This document shows positions 1-5,604 of a stretch of 6,547 nt of DNA, in pieces. This DNA comes from an uncultured Ruminococcus sp. (lineage in GTDB: Bacteria; Bacillota; Clostridia; Oscillospirales; Ruminococcaceae). The notes beneath the pieces are model-generated. The model saw only the letters and a program-made list of their open reading frames with translations, was not told where the DNA came from and did not search any database. Each line of letters opens with the position of its first letter. Position 1 is the first letter of the stretch. The position numbers were made by a program, and so were the translations under genes. The stretch is taken from positions 1 to 6,547 of the forward strand of contig CALDFS010000016.1 in assembly GCA_937942105.1 (NCBI GenBank). Direction: 5' to 3'.

Positions 1-125
1 ACCGTCGACATCCAGTTCGTCTCGTACGCTTCGGTTATGTATTTTAATTCTTCGCCGTGCATCGTCGGACTTGCCAGCCACACCTTGGAACTGAACGGCT
101 TTATATCATTTCGTTTTACAAACAT
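1..125 (-). CDS. DegT/DnrJ/EryC1 aminotransferase, 5' end only
   Basis: This is the first 41 codons of a minus-strand gene that leaves the window at base 1. The N-terminus contains VWLASPTMHGEELKYITEAY followed by ETNWMST. That is the opening strand and helix typical of PLP-dependent sugar aminotransferases of the DegT/DnrJ/EryC1 family, which usually begin with a short lead and then xxLSSPxMxGxExxYxxEAxxTNW. These enzymes transfer an amino group from glutamate to a nucleotide-linked keto-sugar, which fits a polysaccharide locus. The chosen ATG at 125 has AAGGA 8 nt upstream and places the family motif at residues 15-38, a normal distance. The catalytic lysine and the rest of the protein lie outside, so the substrate cannot be judged. 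The same reading frame is open upstream to about position 200, so some in-frame codons precede the start. Confidence 0.8.
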   Translation of the reverse strand, partial: MFVKRNDIKPFSSKVWLASPTMHGEELKYITEAYETNWMST

Positions 126-175
126 ATATCGTATCCTTCTTTTCTCAGCATCAGATACCAAACTATCCGCATCTT

Positions 176-316
176 CTAAATTCCTGTCCCTAAAATACCA
201 TTATCACCAGTAGTAATCCAGCCCGATCTCAACGCTTCTGCCACTTCATGTATTTCAAGTTCGCTGATATCCGGCGGACTGAATGGGATAACACGCTTAG
301 TATCATTCTCTATCAT
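176..316 (-). pseudogene. DegT/DnrJ/EryC1 aminotransferase, 46-codon N-terminal remnant
   Basis: An ATG at 316, with GGGAG at 330-334, opens a 46-codon frame. Residues 10-37 read IPFSPPDISELEIHEVAEAL then RSGWITTG, which is nearly the textbook N-terminus of a DegT/DnrJ/EryC1 sugar aminotransferase. Intact members continue with a proline- or glycine-rich step and several hundred more residues. Here the similarity stops after TTG, the frame runs nine unrelated residues and ends at TAG (176-178). The gene is therefore broken near position 205. It sits directly ahead of a second, differently sequenced DegT N-terminus at 125. This could be a deletion scar in which one aminotransferase was lost and another joined on. 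The 5' end, ribosome site and promoter of the old gene appear preserved and may now serve the downstream gene. The short peptide itself is unlikely to be functional. Confidence 0.7.
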
Positions 317-574
317 AATTCGTTCTTATCTCCCTATGAATAAATGATTGGTGTTTTAGTCTCTTGTCTGACTTATTATCTCGTAGAGCTTATCCATATC
401 AAAAACGACTAAAAGACTACACTCGACGCCTTCCGCACACACTTAGCCATATGTAATATTAAAAAACAAAGAAATCAAATCAAAGCCGAAATTATATATA
501 GCCATACAAGTCACAGACTAAAGAAATGAGAATTAATAAACTTTCAGGCAAAATCTTTGGATTTTATGTCTCTT
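317..574 (-). other. long untranslated leader of the DegT unit
   Basis: About 250 nt separate the predicted start of transcription (near 568) from the first recognisable start codon (316). I see no conserved protein here. A 20-codon frame at 505-443 and a 13-codon frame from 450 lack Shine-Dalgarno sequences. Two 8-nt arms, TTTTAGTC at 354-361 and GACTAAAA at 407-414, are exact complements and could pair across 45 nt. A 6-bp hairpin, AAAATC/GATTTT (550-565), lies right at the start of the transcript. I recognise no known riboswitch class and no intrinsic terminator in this leader. Its length suggests post-initiation control, but this is inference. Confidence 0.4.
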
Positions 575-603
575 ATTATACATCACTGCCTGTTTTATGT
601 CAA
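575..603 (-). promoter_or_regulatory. consensus sigma-A promoter for the DegT unit
   Basis: Read on the minus strand, TTGACA (603-598) is followed after exactly 17 nt by TATAAT (580-575). Both hexamers match the sigma-70/sigma-A consensus perfectly. The predicted start of transcription is near 568. It lies downstream of the terminator of the ugd operon, so the aminotransferase region is a separate transcription unit. Confidence 0.85.
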
Positions 604-684
604 GAGAGAATTCTAAATTAAAGTATGCCTTATTTTGCGGCAAATATTGTTATATTTCACCAAATACTGAGGCTGAATAATAAA

Positions 685-719
685 AAGAACACATCGGGTT
701 GTGGTTCCGATGTGTTCTT
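685..719 (-). terminator. rho-independent terminator of the uronic-acid operon
   Basis: AAGAACACATCGG (685-697) and CCGATGTGTTCTT (707-719) are exact complements: a 13-bp stem with a 9-nt loop. On the minus strand the stem runs straight into TTTTTATTATT, a good U-tract, about 100 nt after the stop codon of the dehydrogenase gene. On the plus strand the T-run is offset (ATTTTT from about 725), so it could act weakly in both directions. The 100 nt between stem and gene (721-821) hold nothing I recognise. Confidence 0.92.
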
Positions 720-821
720 GTACAATTTTTAGTTTGATTTTTTGAAATAAAAGTGACGTATGCTTATTAATTTTAACAACCGGCGACTTGATATCTTCCT
801 AAACAAATCCAGTAAAACAGC

Positions 822-2060
822 TTAGTCTCTCCTGAAAATATCCCTCGTATAAACCTTCTCCTTAACATCATCCAAGCAAACATCATACCTATTGGCAATA
901 ATGGCATTGCTCTGCTTCTTGAATTCGTCAAGATTATTAACTACCCTGCTGCCAAAGAAGGTTGTTCCGTCCTCGAGTGTCGGTTCATATATGATAACCG
1001 TCGCGCCCTTGGCCTTAATCCGCTTCATAACGCCCTGAATGGATGACTGACGGAAGTTATCCGAGTTCGACTTCATTGTAAGACGATATACGCCGACAAC
1101 GACTTCCTTCTCCTTCGACTCGTCATAGCTGCTGTTGGCTTCGTATGCGCCGGCAATCTCTAAAACTCGGTCGGCGATGAAATCTTTTCTTGTGCGATTC
1201 GATTCTACAATAGCTTCAATCAGGTTTTCGGGGACATCCTGATAGTTTGCCAGCAGCTGCTTTGTATCCTTCGGCAGGCAATATCCGCCGTAGCCGAACG
1301 ATGGGTTGTTGTAGTGGGAGCCGATTCTCGGGTCGAGGCAGACGCCGTTTATGATTGCCCTGGTATCAAGTCCCTTCATCTCGGCATAGGTATCCAGCTC
1401 GTTGAAGTAGGATACACGGAGTGCAAGGTAGGTATTTGCAAACAGCTTAACCGCCTCCGCCTCGGTAAATCCCATAAACAGGGTGTCAATGTCTTCCTTG
1501 ATAGCACCCTCCTGCAATAATTCTGCAAAGGTGTGCGCGGCTTCTACCAGTCTGGGGCTGTCCATATCCGTGCCGACTATGATTCTTGAAGGATAGAGAT
1601 TATCATACAAAGCCTTTGATTCGCGCAGGAATTCCGGACTGAAAATGATGTTGTCGGTGTGATACTTTTCCCTGACAGAAGCAGTATATCCAACCGGAAT
1701 CGTGGACTTTATAACCATGATGGCGTCGGGATTGACCTTCAAGACCAGCTCAATTACGGATTCAACAGCTGAGGTATCAAAGAAATTTTTCTTGCTGTCA
1801 TAGTTAGTAGGAGCGGCTATTACTACGAATTCAGCGTCCTTATAGGCGGATTCTCCGTCCAAGGTGGCGATTAAGTCAAGCTCCTTTTCCGCTAAGTATT
1901 TTTCAATGTATTCATCCTGTATGGGAGACTTCTTATTGTTGATAAGCTTCACCTTTTCAGGGATGATATCTACCGCCATTACATGGTTGTGCTGTGCCAA
2001 CAAAGTGGCAATGGATAAACCTACATAGCCTGTTCCGGCTACTGCAATTTTCTTGTTCAT
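822..2060 (-). CDS. ugd: UDP-glucose 6-dehydrogenase
   Basis: Cytosolic NAD-dependent enzyme that oxidises UDP-glucose twice to UDP-glucuronate. The 412-residue length matches the short bacterial form, such as the streptococcal capsule enzyme of about 400 residues. The Rossmann fold opens with GTGYVG (residues 9-14). FSPEFLRES (140-148) is a substrate-site signature. K205 and N209 lie in the central helix motif EAVKLFANTYLALR. The catalytic cysteine is C261 in FGYGGYCLPKDTKQ, with D265 four residues on. The C-terminal UDP-binding domain (from about 320) holds VVGVYRLTMKSNSDNFRQSS. All key residues are present, so it should be active. GAGGAG (2070-2075) lies 9 nt ahead of the ATG. It is the last gene of the operon, 20 nt after the epimerase gene, and supplies the UDP-glucuronate that enzyme would use. 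Confidence 0.96.
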   Translation of the reverse strand: MNKKIAVAGTGYVGLSIATLLAQHNHVMAVDIIPEKVKLINNKKSPIQDEYIEKYLAEKELDLIATLDGESAYKDAEFVVIAAPTNYDSKKNFFDTSAVESVIELVLKVNPDAIMVIKSTIPVGYTASVREKYHTDNIIFSPEFLRESKALYDNLYPSRIIVGTDMDSPRLVEAAHTFAELLQEGAIKEDIDTLFMGFTEAEAVKLFANTYLALRVSYFNELDTYAEMKGLDTRAIINGVCLDPRIGSHYNNPSFGYGGYCLPKDTKQLLANYQDVPENLIEAIVESNRTRKDFIADRVLEIAGAYEANSSYDESKEKEVVVGVYRLTMKSNSDNFRQSSIQGVMKRIKAKGATVIIYEPTLEDGTTFFGSRVVNNLDEFKKQSNAIIANRYDVCLDDVKEKVYTRDIFRRD

Positions 2061-2080
2061 ATACTTTATCTCCTCAATTA

Positions 2081-3172
2081 TTATACTTTATAGAATTCCT
2101 TGTACCACTCAGCGAATCTTCTGAGACCTTCTCGAAGGCTTGTACTCGGCTTGAAGCTGTAATCTCTTAAAAGGGGTTCGCAGTCCGCATAGGTTACGGG
2201 GACATCGCCCGGCTGCATGGGGGCAAGCTCCTTGTGCGCCTCGAAATCGTAATCCTTGGGAAGCACCTTTGCGCGGATAAGCTCCTCCTGCAGGATGGTT
2301 ACGAAATCAAGTAGATTCTCGGGGTTCTGGTTGCCGATGTTGTAAACGGCATAGGGCGGAACAGGAAGACCATCCTCCCCTACCTTGCGCTCAGGAGCAC
2401 CGGTCATTACGCGCTTAACGCCCTCAACTATATCGTCAACATATGTGAAGTCGCGCTTGCAGTTGCCGTAGTTGAAAATCTGGATAGTCTGACCCTTCAA
2501 AAGCTTGTTGGTAAAGCCGAAGTAAGCCATATCCGGGCGTCCCGCAGGACCGTATACTGTGAAGAATCTCAGACCGGTGGACGGTATGTTATACAGCTTT
2601 GAATAAGCATGAGCAAGAAGCTCATTGGACTTCTTGGTTGCAGCGTAGAGCGATACGGGGTTGTCCACCTTATCGTCGGTGCTGTACGGCACCTTCTTAT
2701 TAGAGCCGTAAACCGAGCTGGAGGAAGCATATACCAAATGCTCAACGCCCTTTGCACCGTTATCATATGAATGGCGGCAGGCTTCAAGAATATTATAGAA
2801 GCCAATCAGATTAGAGTTTACATAGGCATCAGGATTGGTGATGGAATAGCGCACACCGGCCTGAGCGGCAAGGTTTACGACAACATCAGGATGGTAGGTA
2901 TTGAAGATATCATCAATCGCTGCACGGTCGGCAATATCTCCCCTGATGAAACTATAGGAGGATTCAGGATGTTTGGCGGCTTCCTTTTCAATCTCAGTCA
3001 AACGCCATTCCTTGATGGAGACATCGTAGTAGTCATTCATGTTGTCGATGCCCACGATTTTTATGGGCGACTGAGTTTTCAGCAACTCCAAAACGAGGTT
3101 GGAGCCGATAAATCCGGCAGAACCGGTTACAAGCACGGTTTTGTTTTTAAGTTCAACATTTTTTTCTTTCAT
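2081..3172 (-). CDS. UDP-glucuronate 4-epimerase (NAD-dependent SDR enzyme)
   Basis: Extended short-chain dehydrogenase/reductase that should interconvert UDP-glucuronate and UDP-galacturonate through a 4-keto intermediate with bound NAD. The NAD motif GSAGFIG is at residues 17-23, the serine cluster SSSSVYG at 150-156 and the catalytic YAATK at 176-180 (Y176, K180). RPDMAYFGFT and RDFTYVDDIVEGV, together with MQPGDVPVTYAD near residue 319, are the pattern of the CapI/LpsL-type UDP-glucuronate epimerases rather than GalE. The length of 363 residues is slightly above the usual 335-350. Its ATG overlaps the TGA of the preceding gene as ATGA (4 nt), with only a weak GGGG upstream, so it is probably translated by coupling. 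The position next to the dehydrogenase gene supports the uronic-acid assignment. Exact substrate specificity is inferred from motifs. Confidence 0.88.
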   Translation of the reverse strand: MKEKNVELKNKTVLVTGSAGFIGSNLVLELLKTQSPIKIVGIDNMNDYYDVSIKEWRLTEIEKEAAKHPESSYSFIRGDIADRAAIDDIFNTYHPDVVVNLAAQAGVRYSITNPDAYVNSNLIGFYNILEACRHSYDNGAKGVEHLVYASSSSVYGSNKKVPYSTDDKVDNPVSLYAATKKSNELLAHAYSKLYNIPSTGLRFFTVYGPAGRPDMAYFGFTNKLLKGQTIQIFNYGNCKRDFTYVDDIVEGVKRVMTGAPERKVGEDGLPVPPYAVYNIGNQNPENLLDFVTILQEELIRAKVLPKDYDFEAHKELAPMQPGDVPVTYADCEPLLRDYSFKPSTSLREGLRRFAEWYKEFYKV

Positions 3173-3903
3173 TTTGTTATACCCCGATATTCATTCTTAA
3201 TTTTAGTATAGCTTTCAAGATTTCCGACATCATAGCGGCTTCCGGGCATCTCCATTGCGTATACAGGAGATTTTGTCAAGAGCCAAGCGATGAAGCTTCC
3301 GGGAGCATCTACTCCGCAACCGTCGGCAATGGCTTCACCAATTTTCTTGCTGTCCTCTTTAGAATAGTAGTAGAACGGCGGGCAGCACCATTGGGTTTTA
3401 GGCTGAGCGGGCTTTTCCTCCATGCCGACAACACAATCGCCGTCAAGCTCCAAAACTCCGCGCTTGGGAAGGGTCTCTTTTTTCTCCTCCCAATATCTCA
3501 TAACGCAGGAGGAGTTCTTTTTCTGACAAAACTCCAAGAACTTAGTCAGCGAGAAGTCGAGAACGTTATCCCCGGCAAGAACCATCATATCATCATCAAT
3601 ACCGAGCTTATTAACGGCAAATTCAATATCCCTCACCGCTCCAAGGCGGGTTTCGTTTGAGGATGTTCCGTCATCCACAACGGTTATTTTATAATCCTTA
3701 TCCTTCGCCCAATCCTCGAAATGATGGGCAAATTTGTGATTCGATATTACAACGAATTCATCTATAGCGTTTGCTGAGCGCAGATCATCTATAAGCCAAT
3801 CGACAATCGGCTTTCCGCCTACCTCTAAAAGAGGCTTCGGGAAATTCTCAGTTAAAGGGTAAAGGCGGGTTGCGTATCCCGCGGCAAGAATCAAACATTT
3901 CAT
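3169..3903 (-). CDS. sugar-1-phosphate nucleotidyltransferase
   Basis: Cytosolic enzyme that joins a sugar-1-phosphate to an NTP, releasing pyrophosphate. The N-terminal signature CLILAAGYATRLYPLT then PKPLLEVGGKP (residues 3-32) is the nucleotide-binding loop of the RmlA/GalU-like superfamily. GDN (111-113) holds the metal-binding aspartate. EEKP (162-165) and RYDVGN (223-228) are the later substrate and second-metal motifs. The length of 244 residues is that of the short single-domain form, without the beta-helix acyltransferase tail of GlmU-type enzymes. A TGA lies in frame directly upstream of the ATG, which fixes the start; GGTGA lies 6 nt before it. It follows the kinase gene by 37 nt and overlaps the epimerase gene. 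The context suggests it turns the kinase product, a uronic acid 1-phosphate, into a UDP-uronic acid. A hexose-1-phosphate substrate is possible instead. Confidence 0.85.
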   Translation of the reverse strand: MKCLILAAGYATRLYPLTENFPKPLLEVGGKPIVDWLIDDLRSANAIDEFVVISNHKFAHHFEDWAKDKDYKITVVDDGTSSNETRLGAVRDIEFAVNKLGIDDDMMVLAGDNVLDFSLTKFLEFCQKKNSSCVMRYWEEKKETLPKRGVLELDGDCVVGMEEKPAQPKTQWCCPPFYYYSKEDSKKIGEAIADGCGVDAPGSFIAWLLTKSPVYAMEMPGSRYDVGNLESYTKIKNEYRGITK

Positions 3904-3940
3904 ATATTTTCACCATCCATAACAAAATCAGCAGAGTTAT

Positions 3941-5341
3941 TTACAGATTTACGCCGTCAGCGCTGTGGCAGATATGTGCGCTGTACTTTCCTTTCATTTC
4001 GGGAAAAGCTTCGAGATATTCACGCTCGACCTGCTCTAATATGCTTTCCTCATAAGCCGGATCTATAAGTGCCATGCAGCAACCCTTGAAGCCCGCTCCC
4101 GAGAAGCGCCCGCCATAGATTCCCTTTGTATGGGTCATGATTTCGTACAGCTTGATAAGCTCGGGTGAACCGGTTTCCCAGTTTACTATTGAGGACCGTC
4201 CGCTCTCGAAGGAAAGGTGACCGAACTCCTCGATATCTCCCCTTCTCCAAGCTTCAGCGCCCTTTTGAACACGGTGATACTCGGTATACCAGTGCTCGGC
4301 GCGCTTAGCCCAGTTTTCTGGCAGCTTATCCTTATATTCGAGATAGACCTCATAAGGAACATCCCGCAGGTTGGTCTCCTCGAACTTGCCATAGTCCATG
4401 CCTGACAGTGCCTTGAGGGCATAGGCAGCGGAGCGGCATTCATCCACCCTCATATTGAACTTCGACGAAGCGAGCGAGCGCTCAAGCCCAGAGAAGAATA
4501 TAGCAATCTCGTAGGGCTTCATAGAGGGTGCTGTGGGGATAAGCTCATAGCTGTCGTCTTTAGTATCAAGATAAAGCAGCTGATCCTTGCGGCAGTAGAC
4601 CTCGCAGGATTGATCCAGCTTTCCACAGGACACGCCGACATACTTATTTTCGGCTTCCTTTGAAATGTTGATCATCTCCTGCGCGGTAAGCTTTATATTG
4701 TTCAAAGCCGACAGTGCGGACAGGAACGTGATAATCACAGCTGCAGAAGACGAAAGTCCGCCGATGGGAAGCTCTCCATCGATAACAGCGCAGAGACCGA
4801 CGCGCAGAGGATATCTAGAATTAAGCGCGATAGTTGCACCGCGAAGGTGATCTGCCCAGTCGTTCTCCTTCTGCGGAGGCACCTCCATAACGTGCCATTG
4901 CGCGCGCTTAGGAAACTGCAGGGACTGGATTTCTATTACGCCGTTCTGCTTCGGACCATATGCCATGTAGATGCCCTTATCAATTGCAAAGCCGGTTATC
5001 TTGCCAAGCTGATGGTCGGAGTGAGCGCCAAGCGGGCAGATGCGGTAAGGCGTGAATGCTACGCTTTGTGGCTTCTTCAGATACACCTCTTCAAAATGCT
5101 CAAATGCACGGTGTCCCGCTCCGTCGGGAGTGTATCTGACAGTGGTGACTGACTGGGTAATCTTTTTAGATTCTGCTTTTTTGATTCTGCCATCCGCAGG
5201 CATTTCTGTTGTGTCGGGTATCAGCCAGGTTTTTTTATCTTTTTTCGCGCCGAAGACTCTGTCTTCTCTGCAAAGAAGGGTTACTCTTCTTTCAGAGACC
5301 CCCCATCTTTCGGCGGTTTGTTTTACGTTTTGGTAGGTCAT
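3941..5341 (-). CDS. HTH-GHMP sugar kinase fusion, galacturonokinase-like
   Basis: A 466-residue fusion. Residues 1-52 are an excisionase/MerR-like helix-turn-helix (TAERWGVSERRVTLLCRE, then a TWLIP wing and PADGR), a DNA-binding module common in Clostridia. A linker follows (about 53-78). The rest is a galactokinase-family GHMP kinase with the sugar-binding motif PYRICPLGAHSDHQLG (98-113), the ATP phosphate loop LPIGGLSSSAA (191-201), the catalytic base D243 in GKLDQS, and motif 3 GGRFSGAGFKG (410-420). True galactokinases have GEHTDY in motif 1; here it is GAHSDH. The glutamate that contacts the C6 hydroxyl of galactose is replaced by A106. The PYRICPLGAH-DHQ pattern resembles, from memory, plant galacturonokinase. 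The likely reaction is galacturonate plus ATP to galacturonate 1-phosphate; glucuronate or galactose remain possible. It is the first gene of the operon and may regulate its own promoter. An in-frame TAA at 5374-5372 limits any upstream extension. Confidence 0.88.
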   Translation of the reverse strand: MTYQNVKQTAERWGVSERRVTLLCREDRVFGAKKDKKTWLIPDTTEMPADGRIKKAESKKITQSVTTVRYTPDGAGHRAFEHFEEVYLKKPQSVAFTPYRICPLGAHSDHQLGKITGFAIDKGIYMAYGPKQNGVIEIQSLQFPKRAQWHVMEVPPQKENDWADHLRGATIALNSRYPLRVGLCAVIDGELPIGGLSSSAAVIITFLSALSALNNIKLTAQEMINISKEAENKYVGVSCGKLDQSCEVYCRKDQLLYLDTKDDSYELIPTAPSMKPYEIAIFFSGLERSLASSKFNMRVDECRSAAYALKALSGMDYGKFEETNLRDVPYEVYLEYKDKLPENWAKRAEHWYTEYHRVQKGAEAWRRGDIEEFGHLSFESGRSSIVNWETGSPELIKLYEIMTHTKGIYGGRFSGAGFKGCCMALIDPAYEESILEQVEREYLEAFPEMKGKYSAHICHSADGVNL

Positions 5342-5350
5342 TTTTTGGTC

Positions 5351-5370
5351 GCGGCAAGCCGCTTTCCTCC
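5351..5370 (-). promoter_or_regulatory. distant Shine-Dalgarno with hairpin before the kinase ATG
   Basis: The only good Shine-Dalgarno, GGAGG (5370-5366), lies 24 nt from the kinase ATG, far beyond the normal 5-10 nt. Between them GCGG-CUUG-CCGC (5362-5351) can form a hairpin closed by a G(CUUG)C tetraloop, a class known for high stability. Folding would leave 12 unpaired nt between the ribosome site and ATG, a workable distance. Alternatively the site serves a TTG at 5357 (spacing 8 nt), which is out of frame with the kinase and opens a 21-codon basic frame ending at 5292. Confidence 0.6.
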
Positions 5371-5381
5371 TTTATATTGGA

Positions 5382-5441
5382 AAAATCACGAGATATATTG
5401 TAGCACAATCGAGTGGTTGTGTCAATATATATCGTGATTTT
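5382..5441. repeat. interrupted palindrome enclosing the operon promoter (candidate operator)
   Basis: AAAATCACGAGATATATTG (5382-5400) and CAATATATATCGTGATTTT (5423-5441) are reverse complements over 19 bp with one mismatch. A smaller pair, CACAA (5404-5408) and TTGTG (5417-5421), lies inside. The left arm covers part of the -10 and the start site, the right arm part of the -35, so a bound protein would block RNA polymerase. The arm centres are 41 bp apart, close to four helical turns. The kinase's own HTH domain is an obvious candidate ligand, but this is inference. Alternatively it could act as a bidirectional hairpin terminator, since short T-runs follow on both strands. Confidence 0.7.
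5397..5425 (-). promoter_or_regulatory. sigma-A promoter of the kinase-ugd operon
   Basis: On the minus strand TTGACA (5425-5420) and TACAAT (5402-5397) are separated by exactly 17 nt. The -35 is a perfect consensus match and the -10 has one difference. Transcription should start near 5390, giving a leader of about 50 nt before the kinase ATG. No other promoter of similar quality is visible upstream of the four minus-strand genes, and the genes are separated by at most 37 nt, so this should drive the whole operon. Confidence 0.87.
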
Positions 5442-5448
5442 ATTTAGC

Positions 5449-5473
5449 AATGTCGTAATATAATTATGACATT
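5449..5473. repeat. 25-bp near-palindrome upstream of the promoter
   Basis: AATGTCGTAAT (5449-5459), ATA, then ATTATGACATT (5463-5473) form an 11-bp inverted repeat with one G-T mismatch. It sits 24 bp upstream of the -35 box, where an activator or a second repressor dimer would bind. Its outer TGTC and GACA bases and AT core loosely resemble the TGTCAATATATATCGTGA stretch at 5420-5437, so the two may be related sites. Function is inferred from position only. Confidence 0.5.
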
Positions 5474-5478
5474 ATAGG

Positions 5479-5503
5479 CATGGCATAGGGCCATATTGCC
5501 ATG
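5479..5503. repeat. 7-bp inverted repeat CATGGCA/TGCCATG
   Basis: CATGGCA (5479-5485) and TGCCATG (5497-5503) are exact inverted copies around an 11-bp AT/GC-mixed spacer. They lie 6 bp beyond the 25-bp palindrome, in the spacer between the operon promoter and the transposase remnant. The site may be a further regulatory element or part of old mobile-element debris. Chance is not excluded. Confidence 0.35.
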
Positions 5504-5508
5504 AACTT

Positions 5509-5534
5509 GTCAAAAAACATGCAGTCAAAAAACA
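5509..5534. repeat. 11-bp direct repeat, 15-bp period
   Basis: GTCAAAAAACA occurs at 5509-5519 and again at 5524-5534. The A-tracts are spaced by 15 bp. It is a short tandem-like repeat in the AT-rich spacer ahead of the transposase remnant, with no assignable role. Confidence 0.45.
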
Positions 5535-5604
5535 CCTAAGTACGATAAAATGATATGCCCACTGTCAAGTAGACAGCAAAAAGCCTTGCACTTGGAGAAT
5601 GGAA

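Noticed and set aside
443..505. 20-codon frame starting MAIYNFGFDLISLFF in the DegT leader, and a 13-codon frame from 450
   Set aside because: No Shine-Dalgarno, no recognisable similarity and AT-rich composition that produces such frames by chance. Kept only as a note in the leader entry.
2771..3211. 146-codon plus-strand frame across the epimerase gene
   Set aside because: Antisense shadow of a well-supported gene, with no ribosome site or family motif. The same holds for the other plus-strand frames between 1314 and 5403.
5436..5464. Divergent plus-strand promoter using TATAAT at 5459-5464
   Set aside because: No acceptable -35 at 16-18 nt upstream. The TATAAT is part of the AT core of the palindrome.
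5484..5513. Second minus-strand promoter using TTGACA at 5513-5508
   Set aside because: The bases at the right spacing (CCCTAT) are a poor -10, and the nearest TATAAT is 31 nt away. The 5425-5397 promoter is far better.
5382..5600. CRISPR array suggested by closely spaced repeats
   Set aside because: The repeats differ from each other in sequence and length and there is no regular repeat-spacer pattern.
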